A stretch of DNA of 64,000 nt from Candidatus Geothrix odensensis (lineage in GTDB: Bacteria > Acidobacteriota > Holophagae > Holophagales > Holophagaceae), in the NCBI GenBank assembly GCA_016714685.1, contig JADKCH010000002.1, positions 62,001-126,000 of the forward strand, written 5' to 3'. Made by a program: the position numbers and the translations under genes. The notes beneath the pieces were generated by a model. It was given only the letters and a program-made list of their open reading frames with translations. It had not been told where the DNA came from and did no database searches. This document shows, piece by piece, positions 24,348 through 32,084 of the stretch (positions are counted from its first letter, which is position 1; every line of letters starts with the position of its first letter).

Positions 24348-25699
24348 GCGGCACCCCCGCGGGTGGAGCGGCCGCGGATGCGGCCCTTCTCCAGGAACCC
24401 GTCGTAGCGGCGCATGACCAGCAGGCTCTCCAGCTGGGCGGCACTGTCCATGGCCACGCCCACCACGATCAGCAGGCTGGTGCCGCCGAAGTAGAAGTTG
24501 AGGCCCTGGATGTTGTTGGTGATGAGCAGGGGCACCAGGGAGACTAGGGCCAGGTAGATGGCGCCCACAAAGGTCAGCTTGGACAGGATGCCGTCCATGA
24601 AGATGCTGGTTTCCTTGCCGGGGCGGATACCCGGGATGTAGCCCCCGGACCGCTTCATGTTCTCGGCGGTCTCATCGGGATTGAAGACGATGCTGGTGTA
24701 GAAGAAGGCGAAGAAGATCACCACGCCCACGAAGACGGGGGTGTACACCCAGAAGTGGGTCTGGGGGCTCACATAGGCCGCCGCCTTGGCCAGCCATTCC
24801 CATCGTGTGAACTGGGCGATGGTGGCCGGGAAGAAGATCACGGAACTGGCGAAGATGACCGGCATCACGCCGGCAGTGTTCACCTTCAGGGGCATGTACG
24901 AGCTGCGCTGACTGGACATGCCGGCCGAGTCCGCCCGACGGGCGTAGTGGATGGGGATGCGCCGGTAGGCGTTCTCCACCAGCACCACCGCCAGGAGCAC
25001 CACGATCATCGCCGCGATGAGCAGGATGAAGATGCCAGGGGGCGGGACGTTGGCGGCACCCTTCAGGGACTGGGTGATCATCACGGTGAGGGTGGTCAGC
25101 GCCTGGGGCAGGCCGGCCACGATGCCGGCGAAGATCAGCAGGCTGATGCCATTGCCGATGCCCCGCTCGGTGATCTGCTCGCCGATCCACATGACGAACA
25201 TGGTGCCCACCGCGAGGGTGAACGCCGCCAGGAAGCGGAAGGCCGTCGGGGAGAGGGAGCTGGTTACGACTTCGAGACCCGGGGCGTTCTGGCTCTGGGC
25301 CAGCGAGGCAATGCCCAGGCCCTGGACGAAGGCCAGGCCGACAGTCAGGTAACGGGTCCACTGATTGATCTTCGCGCGACCGGCCTCGCCTTCCTTCTTC
25401 TGGAGGTTCTCCAGGTAGGGTACGACGGCGCCCATCAGCTGCAACACGATGCTGGCCGTGATGTAGGGGGCGATGCCGAGGGCGAAGACGGAGAACTTCT
25501 TGAAGGCACCGCCCGAGAAGAGGTCGATGACATCGAAGAGGCCGCCGCCGCCGCGACGAAGCGCTGCCGCCAGGTTCTCGGCATTCACCCCGGGCACGCT
25601 GACGTGCACACCCAGCCGGTAGATGGCCAGGAGGAGCAGGGTGAAGAGGAGCCGCTTGCGCAGCTCCGGGATGGCGAAGAGGTTCCTGAGGCGGTTCAT
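24344..25699 (-). CDS. secY: protein translocase subunit SecY
   Basis: A 451-residue channel subunit of the Sec translocon with ten expected membrane helices. It starts with an amphipathic segment (MNRLRNLFAIPELRKRLLFT). The plug and helix-2 region (LFSGGAFKKFSVFALGIAPY), the cytoplasmic loop with RADSAGMSSQRSSYMPLK and PGIRPGKET are typical. It closes the spc operon, after rplO, and is coupled to adk. Confidence 0.97.
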   Translation of the reverse strand: MNRLRNLFAIPELRKRLLFTLLLLAIYRLGVHVSVPGVNAENLAAALRRGGGGLFDVIDLFSGGAFKKFSVFALGIAPYITASIVLQLMGAVVPYLENLQKKEGEAGRAKINQWTRYLTVGLAFVQGLGIASLAQSQNAPGLEVVTSSLSPTAFRFLAAFTLAVGTMFVMWIGEQITERGIGNGISLLIFAGIVAGLPQALTTLTVMITQSLKGAANVPPPGIFILLIAAMIVVLLAVVLVENAYRRIPIHYARRADSAGMSSQRSSYMPLKVNTAGVMPVIFASSVIFFPATIAQFTRWEWLAKAAAYVSPQTHFWVYTPVFVGVVIFFAFFYTSIVFNPDETAENMKRSGGYIPGIRPGKETSIFMDGILSKLTFVGAIYLALVSLVPLLITNNIQGLNFYFGGTSLLIVVGVAMDSAAQLESLLVMRRYDGFLEKGRIRGRSTRGGAA

Positions 25700-25705
25700 G
25701 GGCCG

Positions 25706-26167
25706 TTACTCGGCCGACTTAGCGGCGGGCTCCTGGATGGTGCCGCCCTTGGCCAGGATGGCTTCCCGGGCGCCCTTGGTGATGCGATCGGCGACCACGT
25801 TCACCTTTGCGGTGAGCTCGCCGCTGGCCAGCACCACGATCTTCTCCACGCGGGAGTTGACGAGCTTCTTCTCGCGCAGGGCATCGAGGGTCACCGTCTC
25901 GCCATCCTTGAAGTGGATGGAGATGAGGCTGAGGGTGATCTCCTTGGTTTCCGGAGCGAAGATGTTGGTGAAGCCGCGCTTGGGCAGGCGACGGACGAGG
26001 GGCATCTGGCCGCCCTCGAAGCCGCGCTTGCTGCGGTAGCCGGAGCGGGACTTCTGGCCCTTCTCGCCACGACCGGAGGTCTTGCCGAGGCCGGAGCCCT
26101 TGCCGCGGCCGAGCCGCTTGCGGGTCTTGGTGGCGCCCTCAGCGGGGCGGAGTTCGTTGAGCTTCAT
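25706..26167 (-). CDS. rplO: 50S ribosomal protein L15
   Basis: A 153-residue late-assembly protein. It starts MKLNELRPAEGATKTRKRLG, with the Gly/Lys/Arg-rich stretch GSGLGKTSGRGEKGQKSRSG, then FEGGQMPLVRRLPKRGF. It lies 3 bases after rpmD and 6 bases before secY. Confidence 0.97.
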   Translation of the reverse strand: MKLNELRPAEGATKTRKRLGRGKGSGLGKTSGRGEKGQKSRSGYRSKRGFEGGQMPLVRRLPKRGFTNIFAPETKEITLSLISIHFKDGETVTLDALREKKLVNSRVEKIVVLASGELTAKVNVVADRITKGAREAILAKGGTIQEPAAKSAE

Positions 26168-26170
26168 GGT

Positions 26171-26368
26171 CTACCCCTTCACCTTGACGTCAATGAGATG
26201 GGGAACGAGCTTGACCATCCCGTGGACGTTGGGGGTGTATTCGCATTCGCGGGTGTCGCCGGGACGCTTCAGGCAGAGGGTCTGCATGAAGGCGCGGTGC
26301 TTGGGAGTGGTGCAGATGATGGAGCGCTTGAGGGTCAGCACCACCTGCTTGCCGATGAACTGCGACAT
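26171..26368 (-). CDS. rpmD: 50S ribosomal protein L30
   Basis: A 65-residue protein. The hydrophobic strand KQVVLTLKRSIICTTPKHRA and HGMVKLVPHLIDVKV are L30 features. It is slightly longer than the 58-60 residues usual for the family. It lies one base after the rpsE stop and 3 bases before rplO. Confidence 0.95.
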   Translation of the reverse strand: MSQFIGKQVVLTLKRSIICTTPKHRAFMQTLCLKRPGDTRECEYTPNVHGMVKLVPHLIDVKVKG

Positions 26369-26369
26369 G

Positions 26370-26894
26370 TTAAACCTCCGCCTGATCCAGGCCCCGATTG
26401 GTCAGGACCGTGTAGGGATCCATGAGTTCCTTCAGGCCCTCGAACGTGGCGCGAACCACGTTGTGGGGATTGGAGGAGCCCAGGCTCTTCGTCATCACGT
26501 TGTGGATGCCGGCGGCTTCCATGATCGCGCGGACCGCGGCGCCGGCGATGATGCCGGTGCCCTCGGGGGCGGGCTTCAGCAGCACGCTGCCAGAGCCGAA
26601 GATGCCCGTCACCGGGTGCGGCAGGCTGCCGTTCGGGGTGAGGGGGACGCGAATCATGTTGCGCTTGGCGCTCTCAATGCCCTTCTTGATGGCGGAGGGC
26701 ACTTCGAGGGCCTTGCCGAGACCGAAGCCGACCTTGCCATTGCCGTCGCCCACCACCACCAGCGCGGAGAAGGAGAAGTTCTTGCCCCCCTTCACCACCT
26801 TGGTGACGCGGCCCACGTAGATGACCTGGTCCTTGAATTCCCCGGCTTCGGGGTTGCGGGATTCCCTGTTGTCTTTGACTTCTGCGATCGCCAT
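26370..26894 (-). CDS. rpsE: 30S ribosomal protein S5
   Basis: A 174-residue protein involved in decoding accuracy. The double-stranded-RNA-binding region VVKGGKNFSFSALVVVGDG is followed by NGKVGFGLGKALEVPSAIKK and the C-terminal NPHNVVRATFEGL. AGGGG is 6 bases before the ATG at 26894; an ATG two codons upstream (26900) would leave no spacing, so I prefer the shorter start. Confidence 0.96.
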   Translation of the reverse strand: MAIAEVKDNRESRNPEAGEFKDQVIYVGRVTKVVKGGKNFSFSALVVVGDGNGKVGFGLGKALEVPSAIKKGIESAKRNMIRVPLTPNGSLPHPVTGIFGSGSVLLKPAPEGTGIIAGAAVRAIMEAAGIHNVMTKSLGSSNPHNVVRATFEGLKELMDPYTVLTNRGLDQAEV

Positions 26895-26903
26895 GGTCAT
26901 CCC

Positions 26904-27266
26904 CTAGAACTGAAGCCCGGCTTCGCGGGCGCTGTCGGCCAGCGCCTTGACGCGGCCGTGGTAGACGTAGCCGTTCCGGTCGAACACCACCGAGGTGATG
27001 CCCTTCTCCTTCAGGCGGGCGGCGATGCTGGCGCCGACGGCCTTGGCGGCCTCGATGTTCGCGCCGTTCTTCAGTGAAGCGCGGAGATCCTTCTCCAGGC
27101 TGCTCGCGGACGCCAGGGTGATGCCCTGGGTATCGTCCACCGCCTGCACGTAGATGCGCTTCAGGCTCTTGTAGATGGTGAGGCGGGGACGCTCGGGCGT
27201 ACCGCTCACGCGGCCGCGGATGCGGGCCTTGACCTTGTCTCGTCGAATCTGGATATCGTTCGCCAT
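26904..27266 (-). CDS. rplR: 50S ribosomal protein L18
   Basis: A 120-residue 5S rRNA-binding protein. RGRVSGTPERPRLTIYKSLK and the closing VFDRNGYVYHGRVKALADSA match the family. It lies 9 bases after rplF and 3 bases before the first possible rpsE start, in the standard spc order. Confidence 0.96.
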   Translation of the reverse strand: MANDIQIRRDKVKARIRGRVSGTPERPRLTIYKSLKRIYVQAVDDTQGITLASASSLEKDLRASLKNGANIEAAKAVGASIAARLKEKGITSVVFDRNGYVYHGRVKALADSAREAGLQF

Positions 27267-27275
27267 GGGTTCCCC

Positions 27276-27812
27276 TTACTTCCCGGTCTTGCCGGCCTTG
27301 CGGCGGATGACTTCGCCGGTGTACTTGACACCCTTGCCCTTGTAAGGCTCGGGCTTGCGGAACTTCCGGATGTCGGCGGCGACCTGGCCGACCAACTGGC
27401 GGTCGATGCCGGTCACGACGATGTGGGTGGTCTTTTCCACGGCCATCTGGATGCCCTCGGGGGCTTCGTAGTTGATGGGGTGGCTGTAGCCGAGCTCGAG
27501 CTTGAGCTTGGCGCCCTCCATGGCGGCCTTGTAGCCGACGCCGACGATGTCCAGTTCCTTCTTCCAGCCCTCGGTCACGCCGGTGACGGCGTTGCCAAGC
27601 AGGGCCCGGGTCAGGCCGTGGTAGGCCCGGTTCTGGGGTTCGTCATTGACGCGGGAGAGAACAACGGAGTCGGCCTGGATGTCGAGCGTGATCCCGGCAG
27701 GGATCGGGCAGCTGAGCTTGCCCTTGGCGCCCTCGACAACGGCCTCGGACCCGGCGACTGTGACCTTCACGCCCTTGGGCAGCGTCACGGGCTTCTTTCC
27801 GATTCGAGACAT
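27276..27812 (-). CDS. rplF: 50S ribosomal protein L6
   Basis: A 178-residue protein with two similar domains: MSRIGKKPVTLPKGVKVTVA starts the first, and the second carries EPYKGKGVKYTGEVIRRKAG, the L6 signature. It sits near the factor-binding site. The upstream gap to rpsH is 48 bases and holds a small hairpin. Confidence 0.97.
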   Translation of the reverse strand: MSRIGKKPVTLPKGVKVTVAGSEAVVEGAKGKLSCPIPAGITLDIQADSVVLSRVNDEPQNRAYHGLTRALLGNAVTGVTEGWKKELDIVGVGYKAAMEGAKLKLELGYSHPINYEAPEGIQMAVEKTTHIVVTGIDRQLVGQVAADIRKFRKPEPYKGKGVKYTGEVIRRKAGKTGK

Positions 27813-27830
27813 GGGTGATTCCTTAGATGA

Positions 27831-27847
27831 GGGCGGAGGCTCCGCCC
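27831..27847 (-). promoter_or_regulatory. hairpin in the rpsH-rplF gap
   Basis: GGGCGG, loop AGCCT, then CCGCCC (minus strand) lies in the 48-base gap between rpsH and rplF. There is no T tract, so it is more likely an mRNA processing or stability element than a terminator. Confidence 0.3.
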
Positions 27848-27860
27848 ATTTCAGGATGGG

Positions 27861-28256
27861 TTACCAGACGTGGGCGAGGACTTCGCCGCCGACGTTCTGC
27901 TTCTTGGCGTCCTTGCCCGTCAGGAGACCCTTCGGGGTGGACAGGATGGCGATGCCGAGGCCGCCGTGGACATCCGTGATGTCCTGGGCGCCGGTGTAGA
28001 TGCGCAGACCGGGACGCGAGACGCGGCGCAGGCCGTGGATCACGTTCTCCTTGTCCTTCACATACTTCAAATTGACGATGAGGTACTCGCGGCCCTCATG
28101 CTCGACCTGCTTGAAGGAGTGGATGTAGCCCTCCTGCTTCAAGATGCCGCAGAGACCGGCCTTGATCTTGGAGGCGGGCACCACCACGGCATCGTGACCG
28201 GCCATGATGCCGTTCCGGATGCGGGTGAGGTAATCAGCGATGGGATCGGTATTCAT
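27861..28256 (-). CDS. rpsH: 30S ribosomal protein S8
   Basis: A 131-residue primary 16S rRNA-binding protein. MNTDPIADYLTRIRNGIMAG is the usual start, and the C-terminal STPKGLLTGKDAKKQNVGGE is the RNA-binding signature. In E. coli S8 represses the spc operon by binding near the start of rplE; a structured gap at that position here (29036-29222) makes the same control plausible. Confidence 0.97.
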   Translation of the reverse strand: MNTDPIADYLTRIRNGIMAGHDAVVVPASKIKAGLCGILKQEGYIHSFKQVEHEGREYLIVNLKYVKDKENVIHGLRRVSRPGLRIYTGAQDITDVHGGLGIAILSTPKGLLTGKDAKKQNVGGEVLAHVW

Positions 28257-28268
28257 GGGTCCCCTCTC

Positions 28269-28454
28269 CTACCAGCTGCTCTTCTGGACGCCCGGCAGCT
28301 CGCCATTGAGGGCGAACTTGCGGAAGCACAGACGGCAAAGTTCAAACTTGCGCATGTAGCCCCGGGGCCGGCCGCAGCACTTGCAACGATTGCGGTGCTG
28401 GGTCGAGAACTTCGGCTTGCGCGAATCCTTGACGATCTTGGAAATCTTGGCCAT
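28269..28454 (-). CDS. rpsN: 30S ribosomal protein S14, zinc-binding short form
   Basis: A 61-residue protein with two CxxC pairs (RCKCCGRPRGY and LCRLC), the zinc-binding type Z form. It ends GELPGVQKSSW, as is typical. It lies 12 bases before rpsH and 17 after rplE. Confidence 0.97.
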   Translation of the reverse strand: MAKISKIVKDSRKPKFSTQHRNRCKCCGRPRGYMRKFELCRLCFRKFALNGELPGVQKSSW

Positions 28455-28471
28455 CGGTATGATCTCCTTGG

Positions 28472-29035
28472 CTATTTGCGGAAGGGCATACCGAGGTGGG
28501 CCAGCAGGGCCCGCGCTTCGGCGTCGTTGGCGGCGGTGGTCACGAACGTGATGTTCATGCCCTTCATCTTGTCCACCTTGGAGTAGTCGATCTCCTGGAA
28601 GATCAGCTGGTCCTTGAGGCCCAGGGTGTAGTTGCCGCGGCCATCAAAGGACTTGGTGGGCACGCCGCGGAAATCGCGGACGCGGGGCAGGGACAGGGTC
28701 ACCAGGCGGTCGAAGAACTCCCACATGCGGGGACCGCGGAGGGTCACCATGCAGGCGATGGGCATGCCCGCGCGCAGCTTGAACTGGGCGACGCTCTTCT
28801 TGGCCTTGCGGACCACGGCCTTCTGGCCAGCGATGGCGGTGAGTTCATCGACGGCCACATCCAGCACCTTGATGTTCTGGATGGCATCGCCGACGCCCAT
28901 GTTGATGACGATCTTCTGCAGGCGGGGCACCTGCATGGCGGAGGAGAAGGCGAACTCCTCCTTGAGCTTCGACACCACCTCTTGGTGGTAGCGAGCCTTG
29001 ACGCGGGGCTCCGCGTGGCCTTGCGTGGCAGTCAT
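28472..29035 (-). CDS. rplE: 50S ribosomal protein L5
   Basis: A 187-residue 5S rRNA-binding protein. LQKIVINMGVGDAIQN and AGMPIACMVTLRG are diagnostic, and FRGVPTKSFDGRGNYTLG follows. I chose the ATG at 29035: GGAGG lies 5 bases upstream, and an upstream ATG at 29047 would put the RBS inside the coding region. Its upstream gap of 187 bases is exceptional for this operon. Confidence 0.97.
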   Translation of the reverse strand: MTATQGHAEPRVKARYHQEVVSKLKEEFAFSSAMQVPRLQKIVINMGVGDAIQNIKVLDVAVDELTAIAGQKAVVRKAKKSVAQFKLRAGMPIACMVTLRGPRMWEFFDRLVTLSLPRVRDFRGVPTKSFDGRGNYTLGLKDQLIFQEIDYSKVDKMKGMNITFVTTAANDAEARALLAHLGMPFRK

Positions 29036-29135
29036 GGATTCCTCCATTTCCGAGGGGCGGCTATGCCCCAGGGGTTCGGGAGAGCGGGGGGGCTTGGGAC
29101 GGCGGTCCGGCCCGTTTCCCCCCAACCTCGGTTGT

Positions 29136-29214
29136 CATGGCGCGGAATGCGCCGTGGATGCCCGCCCCGCGCACGGGGCAGAACGACCATCCTCCCACGA
29201 AAGCGGGAGGATGG
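29136..29214 (-). promoter_or_regulatory. three hairpins in the rplX-rplE gap, candidate S8 control region
   Basis: In transcription order: CCATCCTCCC paired with GGGAGGATGG around an 8-nt loop (29187-29214); GCCCCG-TGCG-CGGGGC (29164-29179); and CACGGCGC paired with GCGCCATG around ATTCC, including one G-T pair (29136-29156). None has a T tract. Neighbouring gaps in this operon are mostly under 20 bases. In E. coli the S8 repressor site lies at this junction. Confidence 0.5.
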
Positions 29215-29222
29215 AAAGCGAT

Positions 29223-29501
29223 TTACTGGGGACGCTTGCGGGTGCCCTTGCCGGTCTTGGGATCCAGGATCATGACGTTGGAGGCGTGGATGGACGCTTC
29301 CTTCTCGATGATCCCGCCGCCCTCGCCGGTCTGGGGATTGGGCTTGGTGGCCTTCTTGATCATGTTGAGGCCGGCCACGACGACGCGGTTGGTGGCGGGG
29401 CTGACCTTGGTGACGGTGCCCGTCTTGCCCTTTTCCTTGCCGGCGATGACGACGATCTGGTCGCCCTTCTTGAGCTTCATCTTGGTGGTGGTGGCTTCCA
29501 T
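29223..29501 (-). CDS. rplX: 50S ribosomal protein L24
   Basis: A 92-residue assembly-initiator protein with a KOW motif, KKGDQIVVIAGKEKGKTGTV, near the start. Later segments GGIIEKEASIHASNVM and the basic tail fit the family, though it is shorter than the usual 100-105. The ATG shares one base with the rplN stop, with GAGGTG upstream. A second in-frame ATG at residue 8 is possible. Confidence 0.96.
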   Translation of the reverse strand: MEATTTKMKLKKGDQIVVIAGKEKGKTGTVTKVSPATNRVVVAGLNMIKKATKPNPQTGEGGGIIEKEASIHASNVMILDPKTGKGTRKRPQ

Positions 29502-29869
29502 TACAGCACCTCAGGGGCGAGGGAGACGATCTTCATGTACTTCCGCTCGCGCAGCTCGCGGGCCACAGGGCCGAACACGCGGGTGCCGACGGGCTCGCCA
29601 TCCTTCTTGATGATGACGGCGGCGTTCTCGTCGAAGCGGATGTACGAGCCATCCTTGCGGCGGTAGGCCTTGCGCTGGCGGACGATCACCGCCTGGACGA
29701 CGGCCTTCTTCTTGACGGTGCCGCCGGGGATCGCTTCCTTGACGGAGGCGGTGATCACGTCGCCAAGCTGGGCGATCTTGCCCACACCCCCGCCCAGGGG
29801 CAGGATGCAGCAGATCTTCTTGGCGCCGGAGTTGTCGGCGACGGTGAGCATGGTTCCCATCTGGATCAT
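29501..29869 (-). CDS. rplN: 50S ribosomal protein L14
   Basis: A 122-residue protein at the subunit interface. MIQMGTMLTVADNSGAKKIC and ITASVKEAIPGGTVKKKAVV are characteristic. It opens the spc operon, 9 bases after rpsQ, so S10 and spc appear to be one continuous unit here. Confidence 0.97.
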   Translation of the reverse strand: MIQMGTMLTVADNSGAKKICCILPLGGGVGKIAQLGDVITASVKEAIPGGTVKKKAVVQAVIVRQRKAYRRKDGSYIRFDENAAVIIKKDGEPVGTRVFGPVARELRERKYMKIVSLAPEVL

Positions 29870-29878
29870 TGGAGCTCC

Positions 29879-30136
29879 TTACTCGCCGGCCTTCTGGACG
29901 ATCTCGAGGACGGCCCAGCGCTTGCGCTTGGAAAGGGGGCGGGTCTCCACGATCTTGACCAGGTCGCCAATGGAGCAGGCGTTGGTCTCGTCGTGGGCCA
30001 TGAACTTGGCGGTCTGCTTGACGGTGCGGTGGTAGAGCGGGTGCTGGAACTTGCGCTCCACCTTCACCACCACGGTCTTGTCGGCCTTGTTGGAGACCAC
30101 AATGCCGTTACGAGTCATCTTGGTTTCGAGGCTCAT
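29879..30136 (-). CDS. rpsQ: 30S ribosomal protein S17
   Basis: An 85-residue OB-fold protein. KMTRNGIVVSNKADKTVVVK and the DLVKIVETRPLSKRKRW segment are the S17 signatures. It lies 8 bases after rpmC. Confidence 0.97.
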   Translation of the reverse strand: MSLETKMTRNGIVVSNKADKTVVVKVERKFQHPLYHRTVKQTAKFMAHDETNACSIGDLVKIVETRPLSKRKRWAVLEIVQKAGE

Positions 30137-30144
30137 GGGTTCTC

Positions 30145-30345
30145 CTAGGCCAGCTTGGTAGCCAGGGCGGTTTTGACACGGGCGAGCTCACGGCGAGTCT
30201 TGCGGATCTCGGCGGTGTTCTCGACCTGGCCCACGGCGTGCTGGAAGCGAAGGGTGAAGCGCTTGGCGGCCAGTTCGGCCTCCAGCTGCGCCAACTCCTC
30301 GACGCTCTTGCCGGTCATATCGGAAAAGGGGTTCTTCTTGGTCAT
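30145..30345 (-). CDS. rpmC: 50S ribosomal protein L29
   Basis: A 66-residue helical hairpin protein near the tunnel exit. ELAQLEAELAAKRFTLRFQH and ENTAEIRKTRRELARVKT match L29. The ATG at 30345 is 10 bases from GGAGG; a GTG at 30354 is closer to that site than is workable. The start lies 5 bases beyond the rplP stop. Confidence 0.95.
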   Translation of the reverse strand: MTKKNPFSDMTGKSVEELAQLEAELAAKRFTLRFQHAVGQVENTAEIRKTRRELARVKTALATKLA

Positions 30346-30350
30346 GGCTC

Positions 30351-30770
30351 TCACTCCTCCGGCGGCGTGCGGGTGATGAACTCGGACGCCACGGACAGCT
30401 TCATCTGGGCCAGGCGCAGGGCCTCGCGCGCGATCTCCTCGGTGACGCCTTCCATCTCGAAGAGGATGCGTCCGGGGCGGATCACCGCCACCCAGCCATC
30501 CGGAGCCCCCTTGCCGGAACCCATGCGGGTTTCCGCGGGCTTCGAAGTGGTGGGACGGTCGGGGAAGATGCGGATCCAGATCTTGCCGCCGCGCTTGATG
30601 TGGCGGGTCATGGCGATACGGGCGGCTTCAATCTCACGGTTGGTGAGCCAGCAGTGCTCCATCGCCTTGAGGCCGAAATCGCCGAAGGCGAGATCATTGC
30701 CGCGGGTGGCGATGCCGCGGGTGCGGCCCTTCTGGACTTTGCGGTTCTTGACCTTCTTGGGCATCAACAT
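30351..30770 (-). CDS. rplP: 50S ribosomal protein L16
   Basis: A 139-residue protein that contacts tRNA in the A site. It starts MLMPKKVKNRKVQKGRTRGI, and RHIKRGGKIWIRIFPDRPTT and MGSGKGAPDGWVAVIRPGRI are diagnostic. It lies 9 bases after rpsC. Confidence 0.97.
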   Translation of the reverse strand: MLMPKKVKNRKVQKGRTRGIATRGNDLAFGDFGLKAMEHCWLTNREIEAARIAMTRHIKRGGKIWIRIFPDRPTTSKPAETRMGSGKGAPDGWVAVIRPGRILFEMEGVTEEIAREALRLAQMKLSVASEFITRTPPEE

Positions 30771-30779
30771 GGATTCACC

Positions 30780-31427
30780 TCAGCGCTTCACGGTCTCGGC
30801 GACCAGGTCACCCAGGTTCACCCAGACCTTAATGCCGATGATCCCGTAGGTCGTGTGGGCCTCGGCAAAACCGTAGTCAACGCCCGCGCGAATGGTCTGC
30901 AGGGGCATCTGGCCGGAGAGGTAGTCCTCGGTCCGGGCGATCTCGGCGCCGTTCAGGCGGCCGGAGACCTTGATCTTGAAGCCCTTGGCGCCGAAGCGGA
31001 TCGCGGCCTCTTCCGCCTTGCGCATGGCGCGGCGGAAGGCGATGCGGCGCTCGAGCTGCTGGGCGACGCCCTCGGCCACGAGCTGGGCATCGACTTCAGG
31101 CTTCTTGATTTCCTGGATGTCGACGGACACGGGACGGTTAAGGCGCTTCTGGAGGTCTTCGCGCAGCTTGTCGATCTCCGCGCCCTTGCGACCGATGACG
31201 ATGCCGGGGCGGGCGGTGTAGATGCGCACGGTGACCTTGTCGGCGGCGCGCTCGATGTCGATCTTCGAGATCATCGCGTTCAGGCTGTGCAGCTGCTTCT
31301 TCAGTTCGCGGCGGAGCTTGATGTCCTCATGAAGCAACAGGGCGTAGTCCCGCTTGGAGAACCACTTGCTGTGCCAGTTCTTCTGGTAGATGAGACGGAA
31401 CCCGTACGGGTGGACCTTCTGACCCAT
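30780..31427 (-). CDS. rpsC: 30S ribosomal protein S3
   Basis: A 215-residue protein at the mRNA entry channel. It starts MGQKVHPYGFRLIYQKNWHS. The KH domain has RPGIVIGRKGAEIDKLREDL, and the C-terminal domain has YGFAEAHTTYGIIGIKVW. I chose the ATG at 31427, preceded by GGAGG; the long upstream extension overlaps rplV in another frame and is spurious. Confidence 0.97.
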   Translation of the reverse strand: MGQKVHPYGFRLIYQKNWHSKWFSKRDYALLLHEDIKLRRELKKQLHSLNAMISKIDIERAADKVTVRIYTARPGIVIGRKGAEIDKLREDLQKRLNRPVSVDIQEIKKPEVDAQLVAEGVAQQLERRIAFRRAMRKAEEAAIRFGAKGFKIKVSGRLNGAEIARTEDYLSGQMPLQTIRAGVDYGFAEAHTTYGIIGIKVWVNLGDLVAETVKR

Positions 31428-31429
31428 GA

Positions 31430-31786
31430 CTACTCCTCCCCGGCCGCGGACGCGAGCTGGATGGTGATGTGGCAGGTGCGCTTCTGGACCCGGTAGGCGC
31501 GGCCCATGGGCGCAGGGCGGACGCGCTTCATGCGGAAGCCTTCGTCCACGAACGCGGTCTGCACCAGAAGCTGGTCCGGATTGACGGAGGGATTCTTGTC
31601 GATGGCGTTGGCCACGGCGGAATCGAGCAGCTTGCGGATGGGGGCGGCGGCGTACTTCTTGGCCTGCGCGAGCACCCACTGGGCCTCGCCGACGTGCTTG
31701 CCGCGGATCAGGTCCACCACGAGGCGGGCCTTCTGGGCCGAGCCGCGCAGGTGGCGAACGGTGGCGGTGGAAACGATATCAGCCAT
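31430..31786 (-). CDS. rplV: 50S ribosomal protein L22
   Basis: A 118-residue protein lining the exit tunnel. HLRGSAQKARLVVDLIRGKH and the beta-hairpin region KRVRPAPMGRAYRVQKRTCH are typical. The tunnel loop is intact, with no sign of macrolide-resistance deletions. It lies 2 bases after rpsS and 2 before rpsC. Confidence 0.97.
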   Translation of the reverse strand: MADIVSTATVRHLRGSAQKARLVVDLIRGKHVGEAQWVLAQAKKYAAAPIRKLLDSAVANAIDKNPSVNPDQLLVQTAFVDEGFRMKRVRPAPMGRAYRVQKRTCHITIQLASAAGEE

Positions 31787-31788
31787 CG

Positions 31789-32073
31789 CTACTTCCCCTT
31801 CGCCTTGGAATCGGACTTGCCGGCGTGACCCTTGAACGTGCGGGTCAGGGCGAACTCGCCCAGCTTGTGGCCGATCATGTTTTCGGTGACATACACAGGA
31901 ATGAACTTGTTGCCGTTGTGCACGGCGAGGGTCAGTCCGATCATCTGCGGGACCACCGTCGACCGGCGGGACCAGGTCTTGATCACGCGCTTGTCGTTGG
32001 CGGCCGAGGCGACTTCCACCTTCTTCTGGAGGTGGGCGTCAATGAACGGGCCTTTTTTCAGGGATCGTGCCAT
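31789..32073 (-). CDS. rpsS: 30S ribosomal protein S19
   Basis: A 94-residue head protein. It starts MARSLKKGPFIDAHLQKKVE and includes IKTWSRRSTVVPQMIGLTLA and MIGHKLGEFALTRTFKGHAG. The conserved start is the ATG at 32073; the open frame beyond it overlaps rplB and is not S19-like. Confidence 0.97.
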   Translation of the reverse strand: MARSLKKGPFIDAHLQKKVEVASAANDKRVIKTWSRRSTVVPQMIGLTLAVHNGNKFIPVYVTENMIGHKLGEFALTRTFKGHAGKSDSKAKGK

Positions 32074-32084
32074 TGTCGTGTCTC

